This document shows positions 32,754 through 42,252 of a stretch of 64,000 nucleotides of DNA, piece by piece. The stretch comes from Rhodococcus sovatensis. Its GTDB lineage: Bacteria; Actinomycetota; Actinomycetes; Mycobacteriales; Mycobacteriaceae. Where the stretch lies: contig NZ_CP147846.1 of assembly GCF_037327425.1 (NCBI RefSeq), forward strand, positions 2,046,001-2,110,000, in the 5' to 3' direction. Within the stretch, counting starts at the first letter, position 1. Every line of letters begins with the position of its first letter. Below the pieces are notes generated by a model. The model did no database searches and was not told the origin of the DNA. It was given only the letters and a program-made list of their open reading frames with translations. Both the position numbers and the translations under genes were made by a program.

Positions 32754-35700
32754 TGAAATACTTGGCCTCCGGGTGGTGCAGAACGAATGCGTCGGTGGAC
32801 TGCTCGGGATGCAACTGCAGCTCCTCGGACAGTTTGACTCCGATTCGTTCTGGTTCGAGTAGTGCCGCGAGCTTGATGCGATCCTCCAGGTCCGGGCACG
32901 CGCCGTACCCGAACGAGTAACGGGCACCGCGATATTCGAGCTTGAAGTACCCCTCCGCATCCTTGGGATCTTCTGCGGCGACGGTGCGGCCGCCGGTGAG
33001 TTTCAGTTCCTCGCGAACGCGTCGATGCCAATACTCGGCGAGCGCTTCGGTCAGCTGAACGCCGATTCCGTGCACTTCGAGGTAGTCGCGATACGCATCG
33101 GCCGCGAACAGTTCGTTGGCGAAGTCGGCGATGGGTTGCCCCATTGTCACGAGGTTCATCGGCAGGACGTCGACCTGACCGCTCTCGCGAGCTGACACGC
33201 GAGAGCGAACGAAGTCGGCGATGCACAGGAATCGATCTCGCTGCTGGCGCGGAAAGGTGAACCTGAAGCGTTCGGGTGCGCCGGGGGTCGGCTCGGTGAG
33301 GACGACTACATCGTCGCCTTCGGACACGGCCGGGAAGTATCCGTAGACCAGAGCCGCATGCGCGAGAATTCCGTCGGTACTGAGCCTGTCGAGCCAATAC
33401 CGGAGTCGAGGCTTGCCTTCCGACTCCACCAGGTCCTCGTACGTGGCGCCTTCGCCTTTGCGTGCGCCGCGAAGACCCCACTGACCTAGGAACAGAGCCC
33501 GCTCGTCGAGTAGTCCCGAGTATTCCGCCAACGACACACCCTTGACGATGCGAGTGCCCCAGAACGGCGGAACTGGAGTCTCGACGTCGATAGCGACGTC
33601 CGATCGCTCCGGAACGACGACCGGAACCGCTGCCGCTTTACGCTGCTCGGCGATCCGCCTGGACCGCTCGTGTCGAGCCTTCCGCTCCTCGGCCTTGGCT
33701 CGCGCTTCGAGCGCCTCCGGGCTGTCGGGCGCCGGCCCCCCGCCGCGCTTGGTGGTCATGATCGTGTCCATCAACCGCAGACCTTCGAATGCGTCACGCG
33801 CGTAGTGCACATCGCCCTGGTAGACGTCCTGCAGGTCGTTCTCGACATAGGACCGAGTCAGGGCGGCACCGCCCAACAGCACGGGGAACTTCTCGGCGAC
33901 GCCCTTGTTGTTGAGCTCGATCAAGTTGTCCTTCATGACCACCGTCGACTTGACCAACAGCCCCGACATGCCGATGACGTCGGCACGCTTGTCGACCGCC
34001 GCTTCGAGAATTGTCGAGATGGGTTGCTTGATACCGAGATTGACAACCTCGTAGCCGTTGTTGCTGAGGATGATGTCCACCAGGTTCTTGCCGATGTCGT
34101 GGACGTCGCCTTTGACGGTCCCCAGAACGATGCGGCCCTTCCCGTCGTCGTCGGTGGCCTCCATATGCGGTTCGAGGTAGGCGACAGCGGCCTTCATGAC
34201 CTCGGCGGAGGCCAGCACGAACGGCAACTGCATCTGCCCTGAACCGAACAGCTCGCCGACAGTCTTCATCCCGGACAACAGCGTCTCGTTGATGATCTCC
34301 AGCGGCGGCTTCTCGGTCATCGCGGCGTCGAGGTCGGTGTCCAGCCCGTTGCGCTCACCGTCGACTATGCGGCGTTCCAGCCGCTCGAAGAGCGGCAACC
34401 GACCGAGTTCCTCGGCCCGAGATTCACGAGCCGACGCCGCCGATACACCCTCGAAGAGCTGCATGAGCTTCTGCAACGGGTCGTAACCTTCGGAGCGGCG
34501 GTCGTAGACCAGGTCGAGTGCAGTCTCACGCTGCTCGTCGGGAATCTTGTTCATCGGCAGGATCTTCGACGCGTGCACGATGGCCGTGTCGAGTCCGGCT
34601 TCGGTGCATTCGTGCAGGAACACCGAGTTGAGGACCTGGCGCGCAGCAGGATTGAGACCGAAGGAGATGTTCGACAACCCGAGGGTGGTGTGCACCTTGG
34701 GGTACTTCGCCTTGAGCTGACGGATGGCCTCGATCGTCTCGATGCCGTCGCGCCGGACCTCTTCCTGCCCGGTCGAGATCGGAAAGGTCAAGGTGTCGAC
34801 GATGATGTCCTCGTAGCTCAGCCCCCAGTTGGTGGTGATGTCCTCGATGAGCCGGTCGGCGACCCGCACCTTCCATTCGGCGGTACGCGCTTGACCCTCC
34901 TCGTCGATGGTGAGTGCGACGACGGCAGCGCCATGCTCTTTGACCAGTTTCATGATCTTGTGGAAGCGGGAGTCCGGTCCGTCGCCGTCTTCGTAGTTGA
35001 CCGAGTTGACCGCACTGCGTCCGCCGAGGTGTTCGAGTCCAGCTTCCAGAACCGCCGGTTCGGTGGAATCGAGCATGATCGGCAGCGTCGATGCCGTCGC
35101 CAGACGGGACGCGAGGGCAGACATGTCCGCTGCGCCGTCGCGGCCCACGTAGTCGATGTTGAGATCGAGCATGTGGGCGCCGTCGCGCGTCTGATCCTTG
35201 GCGATTTCGAGGCACTTCTCGTAGTCCTCGGCGAGCATCGCGTCGCGGAACGCCTTGGAACCGTTGGAGTTGGTCCGCTCCCCGATCATCAGAATGCTGG
35301 CATCCTGCTCGAACGGGACGGCAGAGTACAACGATGCGACCCCGGGCTCGGGTGTCGGAACTCGCGTCGCCTTCGTAGTTCCGTGAACGAGATCGGCAAC
35401 CTGCCGAATGTGCTCGGGAGTGGTGCCGCAGCAACCCCCGACCAGGGACAGGCCGTATTCCGAGACGAAGCTGCCGAGGGCAGCTGCCAGCTCGGGCGCC
35501 GTCAACGGATACTCCGCGCCCTTGGGTCCCAGCGTCGGCAAGCCTGCATTGGGCATGACCGAGACGGGGAGTGTCGAATGCTTGGACAGATGGCGGAGGT
35601 GCTCGCTCATCTCGGCCGGTCCGGTCGCGCAGTTCAGCCCGATCATGTCGATGCCGAGGGGTTCCAACGCGGTCAATGCCGCGCCGATTTCGCTGCCCAG

Positions 35701-36315
35701 GAGCATCGCACCGGTCGTTTCGACGGTCACATGCGTGATGATCGGAATCCGCACACCAAGTTTGTCCATGGCGTGCTGGCTACCGATGATTGCGGCTTTG
35801 ACCTGCAGAAGGTCTTGGCAGGTCTCGACGAGGATGGCGTCGGCGCCGCCGTCGATCATCCCCAGCGCGGCCTCGGTGTACGCATCACGCAGGACTGCGA
35901 ACGGCGCGTGACCGAGCGTCGGTAGCTTGGTGCCGGGACCCATCGATCCCAGAACGAAGCGGCCCATACCGTCGCGTCCAGGTCCCATCTCGTCGGCGGT
36001 CTCCCGCGCGAGCTTGGTGCCCTTCTCCGACAGTTCCCGGATTCGATCGGAGATGTCGTAGTCCGCGAGGTTCGGCAGGTTGCAGCCGAAGGTGTTGGTT
36101 TCGACTGCGTCGGCACCTGCGTCGAAGTACGCGCGATGGATCTCACGTAGCACGTCGGGTCGCGTGTCGTTGAGGATTTCGTTGCATCCCTCGAGGCCGA
36201 GGAAATCGTCGAGCGTGAGGTCGGCGTCCTGCAGCATCGTTCCCATAGCCCCGTCGCCGATGACAACGCGAGTTTCGATCGCATCGAGCAGACTTGTCTT
36301 GTGTAGCGCAGGCAT
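32746..36315 (-). CDS. metH: Cobalamin-dependent methionine synthase
   Basis: 1,189 aa from ATG 36315 (an in-frame GTG lies just upstream). Transfers a methyl group from methyl-tetrahydrofolate to homocysteine through B12. Modules in order: homocysteine-binding (GDGAMGTMLQ, zinc ligands in LNCATGP and VGGCCGTTP at about 293), pterin-binding (GERTNSNGSKAFRDA), cobalamin cap and Rossmann domain (DVHDIGKN at about 736-743, with the His that binds cobalt), and the C-terminal activation domain (KYSFGYGACPDLEDR-like text). No B12 riboswitch fits in the 61 bp upstream. Confidence 0.97.
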   Translation of the reverse strand: MPALHKTSLLDAIETRVVIGDGAMGTMLQDADLTLDDFLGLEGCNEILNDTRPDVLREIHRAYFDAGADAVETNTFGCNLPNLADYDISDRIRELSEKGTKLARETADEMGPGRDGMGRFVLGSMGPGTKLPTLGHAPFAVLRDAYTEAALGMIDGGADAILVETCQDLLQVKAAIIGSQHAMDKLGVRIPIITHVTVETTGAMLLGSEIGAALTALEPLGIDMIGLNCATGPAEMSEHLRHLSKHSTLPVSVMPNAGLPTLGPKGAEYPLTAPELAAALGSFVSEYGLSLVGGCCGTTPEHIRQVADLVHGTTKATRVPTPEPGVASLYSAVPFEQDASILMIGERTNSNGSKAFRDAMLAEDYEKCLEIAKDQTRDGAHMLDLNIDYVGRDGAADMSALASRLATASTLPIMLDSTEPAVLEAGLEHLGGRSAVNSVNYEDGDGPDSRFHKIMKLVKEHGAAVVALTIDEEGQARTAEWKVRVADRLIEDITTNWGLSYEDIIVDTLTFPISTGQEEVRRDGIETIEAIRQLKAKYPKVHTTLGLSNISFGLNPAARQVLNSVFLHECTEAGLDTAIVHASKILPMNKIPDEQRETALDLVYDRRSEGYDPLQKLMQLFEGVSAASARESRAEELGRLPLFERLERRIVDGERNGLDTDLDAAMTEKPPLEIINETLLSGMKTVGELFGSGQMQLPFVLASAEVMKAAVAYLEPHMEATDDDGKGRIVLGTVKGDVHDIGKNLVDIILSNNGYEVVNLGIKQPISTILEAAVDKRADVIGMSGLLVKSTVVMKDNLIELNNKGVAEKFPVLLGGAALTRSYVENDLQDVYQGDVHYARDAFEGLRLMDTIMTTKRGGGPAPDSPEALEARAKAEERKARHERSRRIAEQRKAAAVPVVVPERSDVAIDVETPVPPFWGTRIVKGVSLAEYSGLLDERALFLGQWGLRGARKGEGATYEDLVESEGKPRLRYWLDRLSTDGILAHAALVYGYFPAVSEGDDVVVLTEPTPGAPERFRFTFPRQQRDRFLCIADFVRSRVSARESGQVDVLPMNLVTMGQPIADFANELFAADAYRDYLEVHGIGVQLTEALAEYWHRRVREELKLTGGRTVAAEDPKDAEGYFKLEYRGARYSFGYGACPDLEDRIKLAALLEPERIGVKLSEELQLHPEQSTDAFVLHHPEAKYFNV

Positions 36316-36376
36316 CACTACAGACTAGTGGGCTTCATGCCGTGACCACGACAGCGAGGGCTGGTCGTAGGCTGTC

Positions 36377-37402
36377 GTGGTGAGTCCCCGAAACCGAGAC
36401 GGCAACTTTCCCGCCGACAGAGACGACACCGGACACGGCAATTCGGACAGTGCAGCCGAATCGCTCCTGGCCGCGGTGTCCTCGGCTGTGTCGAACGCAA
36501 CACCTTTTCCGTCCGATTCCGAGGTCGACTCCGACGAGGATCTCGAACTTCCGTCGCTACGTAATCCCATTCTGGTCGCCGCGTTCGAGGGATGGAACGA
36601 CGCGGGCGACGCCGCGAGTGGCGCCGTCGAACATCTCGAGTTGATCTGGGATGCGACCCCGCTGGCCGAATTGGACTCCGAGGATTATTACGACTACCAG
36701 GTGAATCGGCCGACAATCCGGCAGGTCGACGGCGTCACCCGCGAGATTGCGTGGCCGTCGACCAGGTTGTCGGTGTGTTCGCCCCCCGGCAGTGTCCGTG
36801 ATGTGGTCCTTCTGCGTGGGATCGAACCGAACATGCGGTGGCGAAGCTTCTGCGACGACCTGCTCGAGTTCGTCGACCAGTTGGGTGTCGACACTGTGGT
36901 CATACTCGGCGCGCTTTTGGCCGACACGCCGCACACGCGTCCCGTTCCGGTCACCGGTAGCGCCTACAGCGTCGAAGCAGCCGAGCGCTTCAACCTCGAA
37001 CAGACGCGGTACGAAGGGCCGACCGGCATCACGGGGGTCCTGCAGGACGAATGCGTCAAGGCAGGCGTTCCGGCCGTGTCGTTCTGGGCAGCAGTCCCGC
37101 ACTACGTGTCGCAGCCGCCCAATCCCAAGGCGACCGTCGCGTTGTTGCAGCGAGTCGAAGATGTCCTCGACATAGAGGTGCCGCTCGGCGAGCTTCCTAC
37201 CCAGGCCGAGGACTGGGAGGAAGCGGTCACCGAGATGACGAAGGAAGACGAGGAGATCAGCGAGTACGTACGTACCCTCGAGGAACGAGGCGACGCGGAG
37301 GTGGACATCTCCGAGGCGATCTCGAAGATCGACGGCGACGCGATCGCGGCGGAGTTCGAACGGTACCTACGACGCCGTGGACCAGGTAACTTCGGTCTGT
37401 GA
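36377..37402 (+). CDS. PAC2-family protein
   Basis: 341 aa from GTG or ATG near 36377-36380. The first 55 residues are polar; then the PAC2 fold: NPILVAAFEGWNDAGDAASGAV, DVVLLRGIEPNMRWRSF, VILGALLADTPHTRPVPVTGSA, SFWAAVPHYVSQPPNPKAT. The family is related to eukaryotic proteasome-assembly chaperone 2. M. tuberculosis Rv2125 lies at the same place next to metH. A role in proteasome assembly has not been shown in bacteria. The last 60 residues are acidic and helical. Confidence 0.88.
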   Translation: MVSPRNRDGNFPADRDDTGHGNSDSAAESLLAAVSSAVSNATPFPSDSEVDSDEDLELPSLRNPILVAAFEGWNDAGDAASGAVEHLELIWDATPLAELDSEDYYDYQVNRPTIRQVDGVTREIAWPSTRLSVCSPPGSVRDVVLLRGIEPNMRWRSFCDDLLEFVDQLGVDTVVILGALLADTPHTRPVPVTGSAYSVEAAERFNLEQTRYEGPTGITGVLQDECVKAGVPAVSFWAAVPHYVSQPPNPKATVALLQRVEDVLDIEVPLGELPTQAEDWEEAVTEMTKEDEEISEYVRTLEERGDAEVDISEAISKIDGDAIAAEFERYLRRRGPGNFGL

Positions 37403-37508
37403 CTGCACACACCCGCACAGGGACTCCTGCGGTTCGGTGAGTTCTTTCTGATCCCCACGTAACGCAGGCGCAGCGGCGGTGTCACCCGGGCACCGCAACC
37501 TGGTGTCC

Positions 37509-37856
37509 ATGGCAAGCACACCGCGGTTCCTTCAGGGCGTCTTCCCGTTCACCGGACACGGACTCGACAAACCCGAGGCGGTGGATTCGTCCACGATCTT
37601 CGTCGTGCCCTCGGGATCGATCGCCCAGCCGCTGTACTTTCGCGGCGGCAACTCCTCCGACGAGCTGATCGTGGTGTCGCTGCTCAAAGACGGCCAGCCT
37701 ATGCGGATGTTCCCTATGGGAGCCAAGAGCGGGGTGAACATTCCGCTGCGTGTCGTCGAGGACGTCGATCCCGACTCGGTGCTCGAGCTCGTCGTCGCGG
37801 CGCCCGAGGGCACGACGGGCGAGGTCGTCGTCGACTTCGGTTTGGTGTTGATCTGA
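37509..37856 (+). CDS. Conserved small protein in the nirBD operon
   Basis: 115 aa from ATG 37509. No named family recognised. Beta-rich (IFVVPSGSIAQPLYFRGGNS, ELIVVSLLKDGQPMRMFPMG, VLELVVAAPEGTTGEVVVDFG), without signal peptide or membrane segment. Its stop overlaps the nirB start by ATGA, so it is translationally coupled to nitrite reductase and is probably an accessory or assembly factor; this is context only. Confidence 0.7.
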   Translation: MASTPRFLQGVFPFTGHGLDKPEAVDSSTIFVVPSGSIAQPLYFRGGNSSDELIVVSLLKDGQPMRMFPMGAKSGVNIPLRVVEDVDPDSVLELVVAAPEGTTGEVVVDFGLVLI

Positions 37857-40345
37857 TGAACGGCGCTCCCAGAACGCGGTTACTTGTCGTCGGGAACGGG
37901 ATGGCGGGAGCCCGGACCGTCGAGGAGATCCTCAAGCGCGGGGCCGAGAAGTTCGACGTCACGATGATCGGCGACGAGCCGTACGGCAACTACAACCGAA
38001 TCATGCTCTCGCATGTACTCGCCGGCGAGTCGGGAGTCGACGACGAGGATCTGCTCCTCAATCCGATGAGCTGGTACCGCGAGAACGGTGTCACCCTGTT
38101 CGCCGGGGACCGGGCGATCGCACTCGATCGGTTTGCGAAGTCGGTCCGCTGCGAAAGTGGCCGCATCGTCGACTACGACGTTCTGATCATCGCCACGGGT
38201 AGCAACACGTTCTTCCCCAACATGGACGGCCTCCGTGAACCTGACGGTCGCTTGGCCCGCGGAGTATTCGGATTCCGAACGATCGCCGACACCAACGGAA
38301 TGCTTCAGATGGCGGCATCCCAGGACGATCTGCGTGCCGTGGTGATCGGTGGTGGGCTGCTCGGATTGGAGGCTGCGTACGGACTACGTACCCAGGGCCT
38401 CGACGTCGATGTCGTGCACTCCCCCGGTCATCTGATGAACCAGCAGTTGGACGAGCGTGGGGGTCGCCTGCTACGCAACAAGATCGAGTCACTCGGTGTC
38501 GGTGTGCACACCTCCAAACGGACGACCTCGGTGCTTCGGGACGAATCAGGACGCGTCGCCGGCGTCGGGTTCAACGACGACACGTCACTTCCCGCAGACA
38601 TGATCGTCGTCACGGCCGGAATCAGACCGAGCGTCGAGTTCGCACGAGGTGGCGGCCTTGTCATCGAACGCGGAATCGTCGTCGACGATCAGTTGCGCTG
38701 CGAGGACGAAGGTTCCATCTATGCCGTCGGCGAGTGTTGCCAGCATCGCGGCGAGGTGTACGGGTTGGTGGCACCGTTGTGGGAGCAGGCCGTCGTGCTC
38801 GCCGAACATCTCTCTGGAGCGAATCCTTCCGCCGCATATCACGGTTCACGATTGACGACGAAGCTGAAGGTCGCGGGCGTCGATGTCGCGGCGATGGGCG
38901 TGAAGGGCCCCGAACGTGAGGATGACGAGTTCGTCCAGTTCTACGAACCCAGAAGCGGAACCTACAAGAGCGTGGTCGTCCGGGACGGAAAGCTCATCGG
39001 AGCAACGCTTCTCGGCGATATCAGCAAAGCCAACTTCCTGACCCAGGCGTTCGACGAGAAGGTGCCGCTTCCGGACGAGCGGATCAGCATGCTCTTCGAC
39101 ATGGGGACACCGACTGCGGCGACTGGTGCAGCCGAGCTCGCGGACGACGTCCAGGTGTGCAACTGCAACGGCGTCACGAAGGGCGCGATCGTCGCGTGCG
39201 TACATGCCGGGGCGAAGTCGATGGGCGACGTCACCGCCGCAACCCGTGCAGGCAAGGGCTGCGGGTCGTGCAAGGGACTCGTGGCCGACATTCTCGCGTG
39301 CGCGGCCGGTGGCGCACTCGAGGCCGACCCGGCAGCAGACTGGTACGTCCCATCGATTCCATTGTCCAAGCCCGCTCTCATCGATGTCATACGCGAGCGC
39401 GGTCTGCGTTCGGTATCGCAGGTGTTCACCGAACTCGCGACCGACGGGAGCGAGGACGTTCCGTCGAAGATGCCGCTCGCGTCGTTGCTACGCACGATCT
39501 GGGGGCCCGATTGGGTCGACGAGCGCGGTGCGTTGTTCATCAATGATCGTGTTCACGCCAACATCCAGCGTGACGGCACGTTCTCGGTGGTGCCGCAGAT
39601 GAAAGGTGGCGTCACCACGCCGGGCCAACTGCGCAAGATTGCGGACGTCGCGGACAAATACAACGTGCCGCTGGTCAAGGTCACCGGCGGGCAGCGCATC
39701 GACCTGCTCGGCATCAAGAAGGAAGATCTACCGAAGGTGTGGGGCGATCTCGACATGCCCTCCGGCTTCGCTTACGGCAAGAGCATGCGGACCGTCAAGA
39801 CCTGTGTCGGAAGTGACTTCTGCCGCTTCGGTCTCGGTGATTCGACTGCGCTCGGTATTGCGCTCGAAGATCGCTTCCAGGGTTTGGAGACGCCGGCCAA
39901 GCTCAAGCTGGCGGTGGCCGGATGCCCTCGAAACTGCTCCGAGGCCCTGTGCAAGGACTTCGGTGTCGTATCGGTCGGCGAGGACAAGTGGGAGATCTAC
40001 GTCGGCGGGGCCGCGGGGGCCCACATCAGGAAGGGCGATCTGCTGGCGACGGTCGTCGGCGCCGGCGAGGTCCTTCGGGTCGCGGGAATTTTCATTCAGC
40101 ACTACCGCGAGAGCGCCCAGTGGCTGGAGCGTACGTACGCCTGGGTGCCCCGAATCGGCCTCGAGGTGTTGCAGCGGACATTGATCGAAGACGCCGAGGG
40201 AATTGTGGAAGGACTTGAGCAGCGCATGCAGACCTCCGTCGACGGATACCGGGATCCATGGCAGGACCGGGTGGAGCAGAAGTCGCCCGCCCAGTTCACA
40301 CCGTCGCTGCCGCTGTTGCCGCTGCCCCAGGTGCCGGTCCGATGA
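37856..40345 (+). CDS. nirB: Assimilatory nitrite reductase, large subunit
   Basis: 829 aa. NAD(P)H-dependent six-electron reduction of nitrite to ammonium. Domains in order: FAD/NAD(P)H Rossmann module (LLVVGNGMAGARTVEEIL, VVIGGGLLGLEAAYGL), BFD-like [2Fe-2S] domain (CNCNG at about 434 with GCGSCKG 30 residues on), then the sirohaem/[4Fe-4S] reductase domain with CVGSDFCRFG (about 649) and AGCPRNCSEALCKDFG (about 689). Overlaps both its upstream neighbour and nirD by ATGA, so the three genes form one unit. Confidence 0.95.
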   Translation: MNGAPRTRLLVVGNGMAGARTVEEILKRGAEKFDVTMIGDEPYGNYNRIMLSHVLAGESGVDDEDLLLNPMSWYRENGVTLFAGDRAIALDRFAKSVRCESGRIVDYDVLIIATGSNTFFPNMDGLREPDGRLARGVFGFRTIADTNGMLQMAASQDDLRAVVIGGGLLGLEAAYGLRTQGLDVDVVHSPGHLMNQQLDERGGRLLRNKIESLGVGVHTSKRTTSVLRDESGRVAGVGFNDDTSLPADMIVVTAGIRPSVEFARGGGLVIERGIVVDDQLRCEDEGSIYAVGECCQHRGEVYGLVAPLWEQAVVLAEHLSGANPSAAYHGSRLTTKLKVAGVDVAAMGVKGPEREDDEFVQFYEPRSGTYKSVVVRDGKLIGATLLGDISKANFLTQAFDEKVPLPDERISMLFDMGTPTAATGAAELADDVQVCNCNGVTKGAIVACVHAGAKSMGDVTAATRAGKGCGSCKGLVADILACAAGGALEADPAADWYVPSIPLSKPALIDVIRERGLRSVSQVFTELATDGSEDVPSKMPLASLLRTIWGPDWVDERGALFINDRVHANIQRDGTFSVVPQMKGGVTTPGQLRKIADVADKYNVPLVKVTGGQRIDLLGIKKEDLPKVWGDLDMPSGFAYGKSMRTVKTCVGSDFCRFGLGDSTALGIALEDRFQGLETPAKLKLAVAGCPRNCSEALCKDFGVVSVGEDKWEIYVGGAAGAHIRKGDLLATVVGAGEVLRVAGIFIQHYRESAQWLERTYAWVPRIGLEVLQRTLIEDAEGIVEGLEQRMQTSVDGYRDPWQDRVEQKSPAQFTPSLPLLPLPQVPVR

Positions 40346-40671
40346 GCATCCCAGCCGGTGCCATCCCAGTCAGTGCCATCCCAGTCGGGTCGATAGACGA
40401 TCTGACGCCGGGCGAGGGCCGCGCCTACGTGGTCGACGGCAAGCAGGTGGCGGTCTTCCTGCTCGCCGACGGAACCGTGCGGGCAATGGATGCCGTCTGC
40501 CCGCACAAAGGCGGTCCCCTGGCCGACGGTCAGATCGATGGATCGGTCGTCATGTGCCCGCTGCACCAGTACACCTTCTCTCTCGATACCGGGGCGTGTC
40601 CGAGCGGGATCGACTCGGTACGGACCTACCCCGCAGCCGTCGTCGACGGGAAGGTGACGATCCAGGTGTGA
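40342..40671 (+). CDS. nirD: Nitrite reductase small subunit, Rieske-type
   Basis: 109 aa, ATG overlapping the nirB stop. Rieske-like domain with CPHKGGPL and CPLHQYTF, so both Cys-x-His pairs are present; many NirD proteins lack them, so this one may bind a [2Fe-2S] cluster. The N-terminus contains a short 16-bp tandem repeat (GCCATCCCAGTC twice) coding AIPVSAIPV. Confidence 0.92.
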   Translation: MSIPAGAIPVSAIPVGSIDDLTPGEGRAYVVDGKQVAVFLLADGTVRAMDAVCPHKGGPLADGQIDGSVVMCPLHQYTFSLDTGACPSGIDSVRTYPAAVVDGKVTIQV

Positions 40672-40728
40672 TCGCTGCTCGTGCAACTGTATTTTCACTC
40701 GCACGTGGTGGGCGCCTACCCTGTTCCA

Positions 40729-42252
40729 GTGAGCGAATCGGGTGACAACGTGCGGCTGGGTGCGGCAGCTGCGTTTCTGCAGGAAGATCGCCTCAAGCTG
40801 TTTGCGTTCACCGTCGCCGAAAAGCACAACGAGTACCTCTGGGTGCTACGGGCCTTCGACATCGCGCGGGCCAACTATGTCGTGCTCCTACACGCCGCCG
40901 ATATTGCGGACACCCTGGCCAGGAACGGCCCAGACGACCTGGAGCTCGGTACGGCCGAGATCGCTCCGCTGCTCGAGCAACTGCATGCATGGGAGCTTCT
41001 CGAGCGTAGCTACGACGGATCCCGGGCGGCAACGCTGGCCGAGTACCGTAACCGGCACTTCGTCTATCAGTTCAGCCAGGCGGGGTACAAGGCCTTCCGA
41101 GCAGTCGAGGACGTGCTCGGTGCGCGACTCGACGATGCATCGCTGTCACGACTGGTCCTGCCCGAGCTGCTGGCCGACATGCACGAGCTCGCCGAGGCAA
41201 ACCGTCAGGCCGACGGTGACCGCATCTACCGCAAACTCAGCCGCCTCGACTCGACCCTGTCCGAAATGGCCACCCGCGCCGCGCACTTCTACCTGGTGTT
41301 GGGTGACCTGGTCCGCACCACCGAGATCACACCTGAGACGTTCCTCGTCCACAAGGACGCCCTGCTCACGCACATGCGTGAGTTCAGCTCCGATCTGACG
41401 CGGTATGCGCCGAAACTGGCCGACGCGATCGCAGTGGTCGAGTCCACCGGGATATCGGAGCTCATTGCGCGCGCAGCGGTCAGCGACGAGCGAGTGTTCC
41501 TCTCGACTGCGGAGCGTGAGGCCGACTGGCGTGCTCGATGGACCGGTCTCTCACACTGGTTCGTCGCCGCCGAAGCGGAACTCAGCGAATCGGAACGGCT
41601 TCGGGAGGGAACGATGAGCGCGATCGCGGCGGTGCTCTCGCTGCTGCGTCGTGTCACCGAAACCCGCAAGGGCGGAGTCTCACGGGAGAGTCAGTTGCGC
41701 CACCTCGCGGGTTGGTTCGCGAACACCCCGACCGAGGACAGCGCCCATGCCCTCTTCCACGCCGTGTTCGGACTCGGTCGCCCCAGGCACCTGTCGATGG
41801 TGCACCCGGACGCGGACATCATCCCGACCTCACGAACCTGGTGGGAGGCTCCCCCCGTCGAGATCTCACGAACGTTGGCCGAAACCGGTCGAACGCCGTC
41901 GCCCGGTCTACCTGGTCGGGTTCAGCGCAACGACGGTGGAATCCGTCGGCTCCGGGAGCAGCAGCTGCACGCACAGCGGATCCGTAGTTCCGCCGCGCAA
42001 TCGTTGGCAACGACGGGTGTGTACGACCGCATCCTGGACGAAGAGGAGACCGAGGTGCTGCTCAGCCTGCTCAATGCCGCGCTGACCGCCCGGGTTCGGG
42101 TCAGCGGCCAGACGTCGGGATCCACCGGCTCCGACAGCGGTGTGAAGCTGACGCTGAGCGCCAGTGACACCTCCACCGTCGTACGGACCTCCCGCGGACG
42201 GTTGCACCTGGACCGCCTGCAGCTCGAGGTTGCCGAGGTGACTCGCCGATGA
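40729..42252 (+). CDS. jetA: Wadjet JetA (DUF2397/TIGR02677 family)
   Basis: 507 aa from GTG 40729; a GTG at 40681 would add 16 residues. Kleisin-like subunit of the Wadjet SMC complex that senses and cuts circular plasmid DNA. Family features: winged-helix N-terminus (LFAFTVAEKHNEYLWVLRAF), LYQFSQAGYKAFRAVEDVL-type text, and a helical middle with TFLVHKDALLTHMREFSSDL. First gene of a four-gene run, 57 bp after nirD; overlaps jetB by ATGA. GC content is like the host genome. Confidence 0.9.
   Translation: MSESGDNVRLGAAAAFLQEDRLKLFAFTVAEKHNEYLWVLRAFDIARANYVVLLHAADIADTLARNGPDDLELGTAEIAPLLEQLHAWELLERSYDGSRAATLAEYRNRHFVYQFSQAGYKAFRAVEDVLGARLDDASLSRLVLPELLADMHELAEANRQADGDRIYRKLSRLDSTLSEMATRAAHFYLVLGDLVRTTEITPETFLVHKDALLTHMREFSSDLTRYAPKLADAIAVVESTGISELIARAAVSDERVFLSTAEREADWRARWTGLSHWFVAAEAELSESERLREGTMSAIAAVLSLLRRVTETRKGGVSRESQLRHLAGWFANTPTEDSAHALFHAVFGLGRPRHLSMVHPDADIIPTSRTWWEAPPVEISRTLAETGRTPSPGLPGRVQRNDGGIRRLREQQLHAQRIRSSAAQSLATTGVYDRILDEEETEVLLSLLNAALTARVRVSGQTSGSTGSDSGVKLTLSASDTSTVVRTSRGRLHLDRLQLEVAEVTRR

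Noticed and set aside
34573..35925. 450-codon plus-strand frame inside metH
   Set aside because: Antisense to the methionine synthase core, where B12 and zinc motifs are clear.
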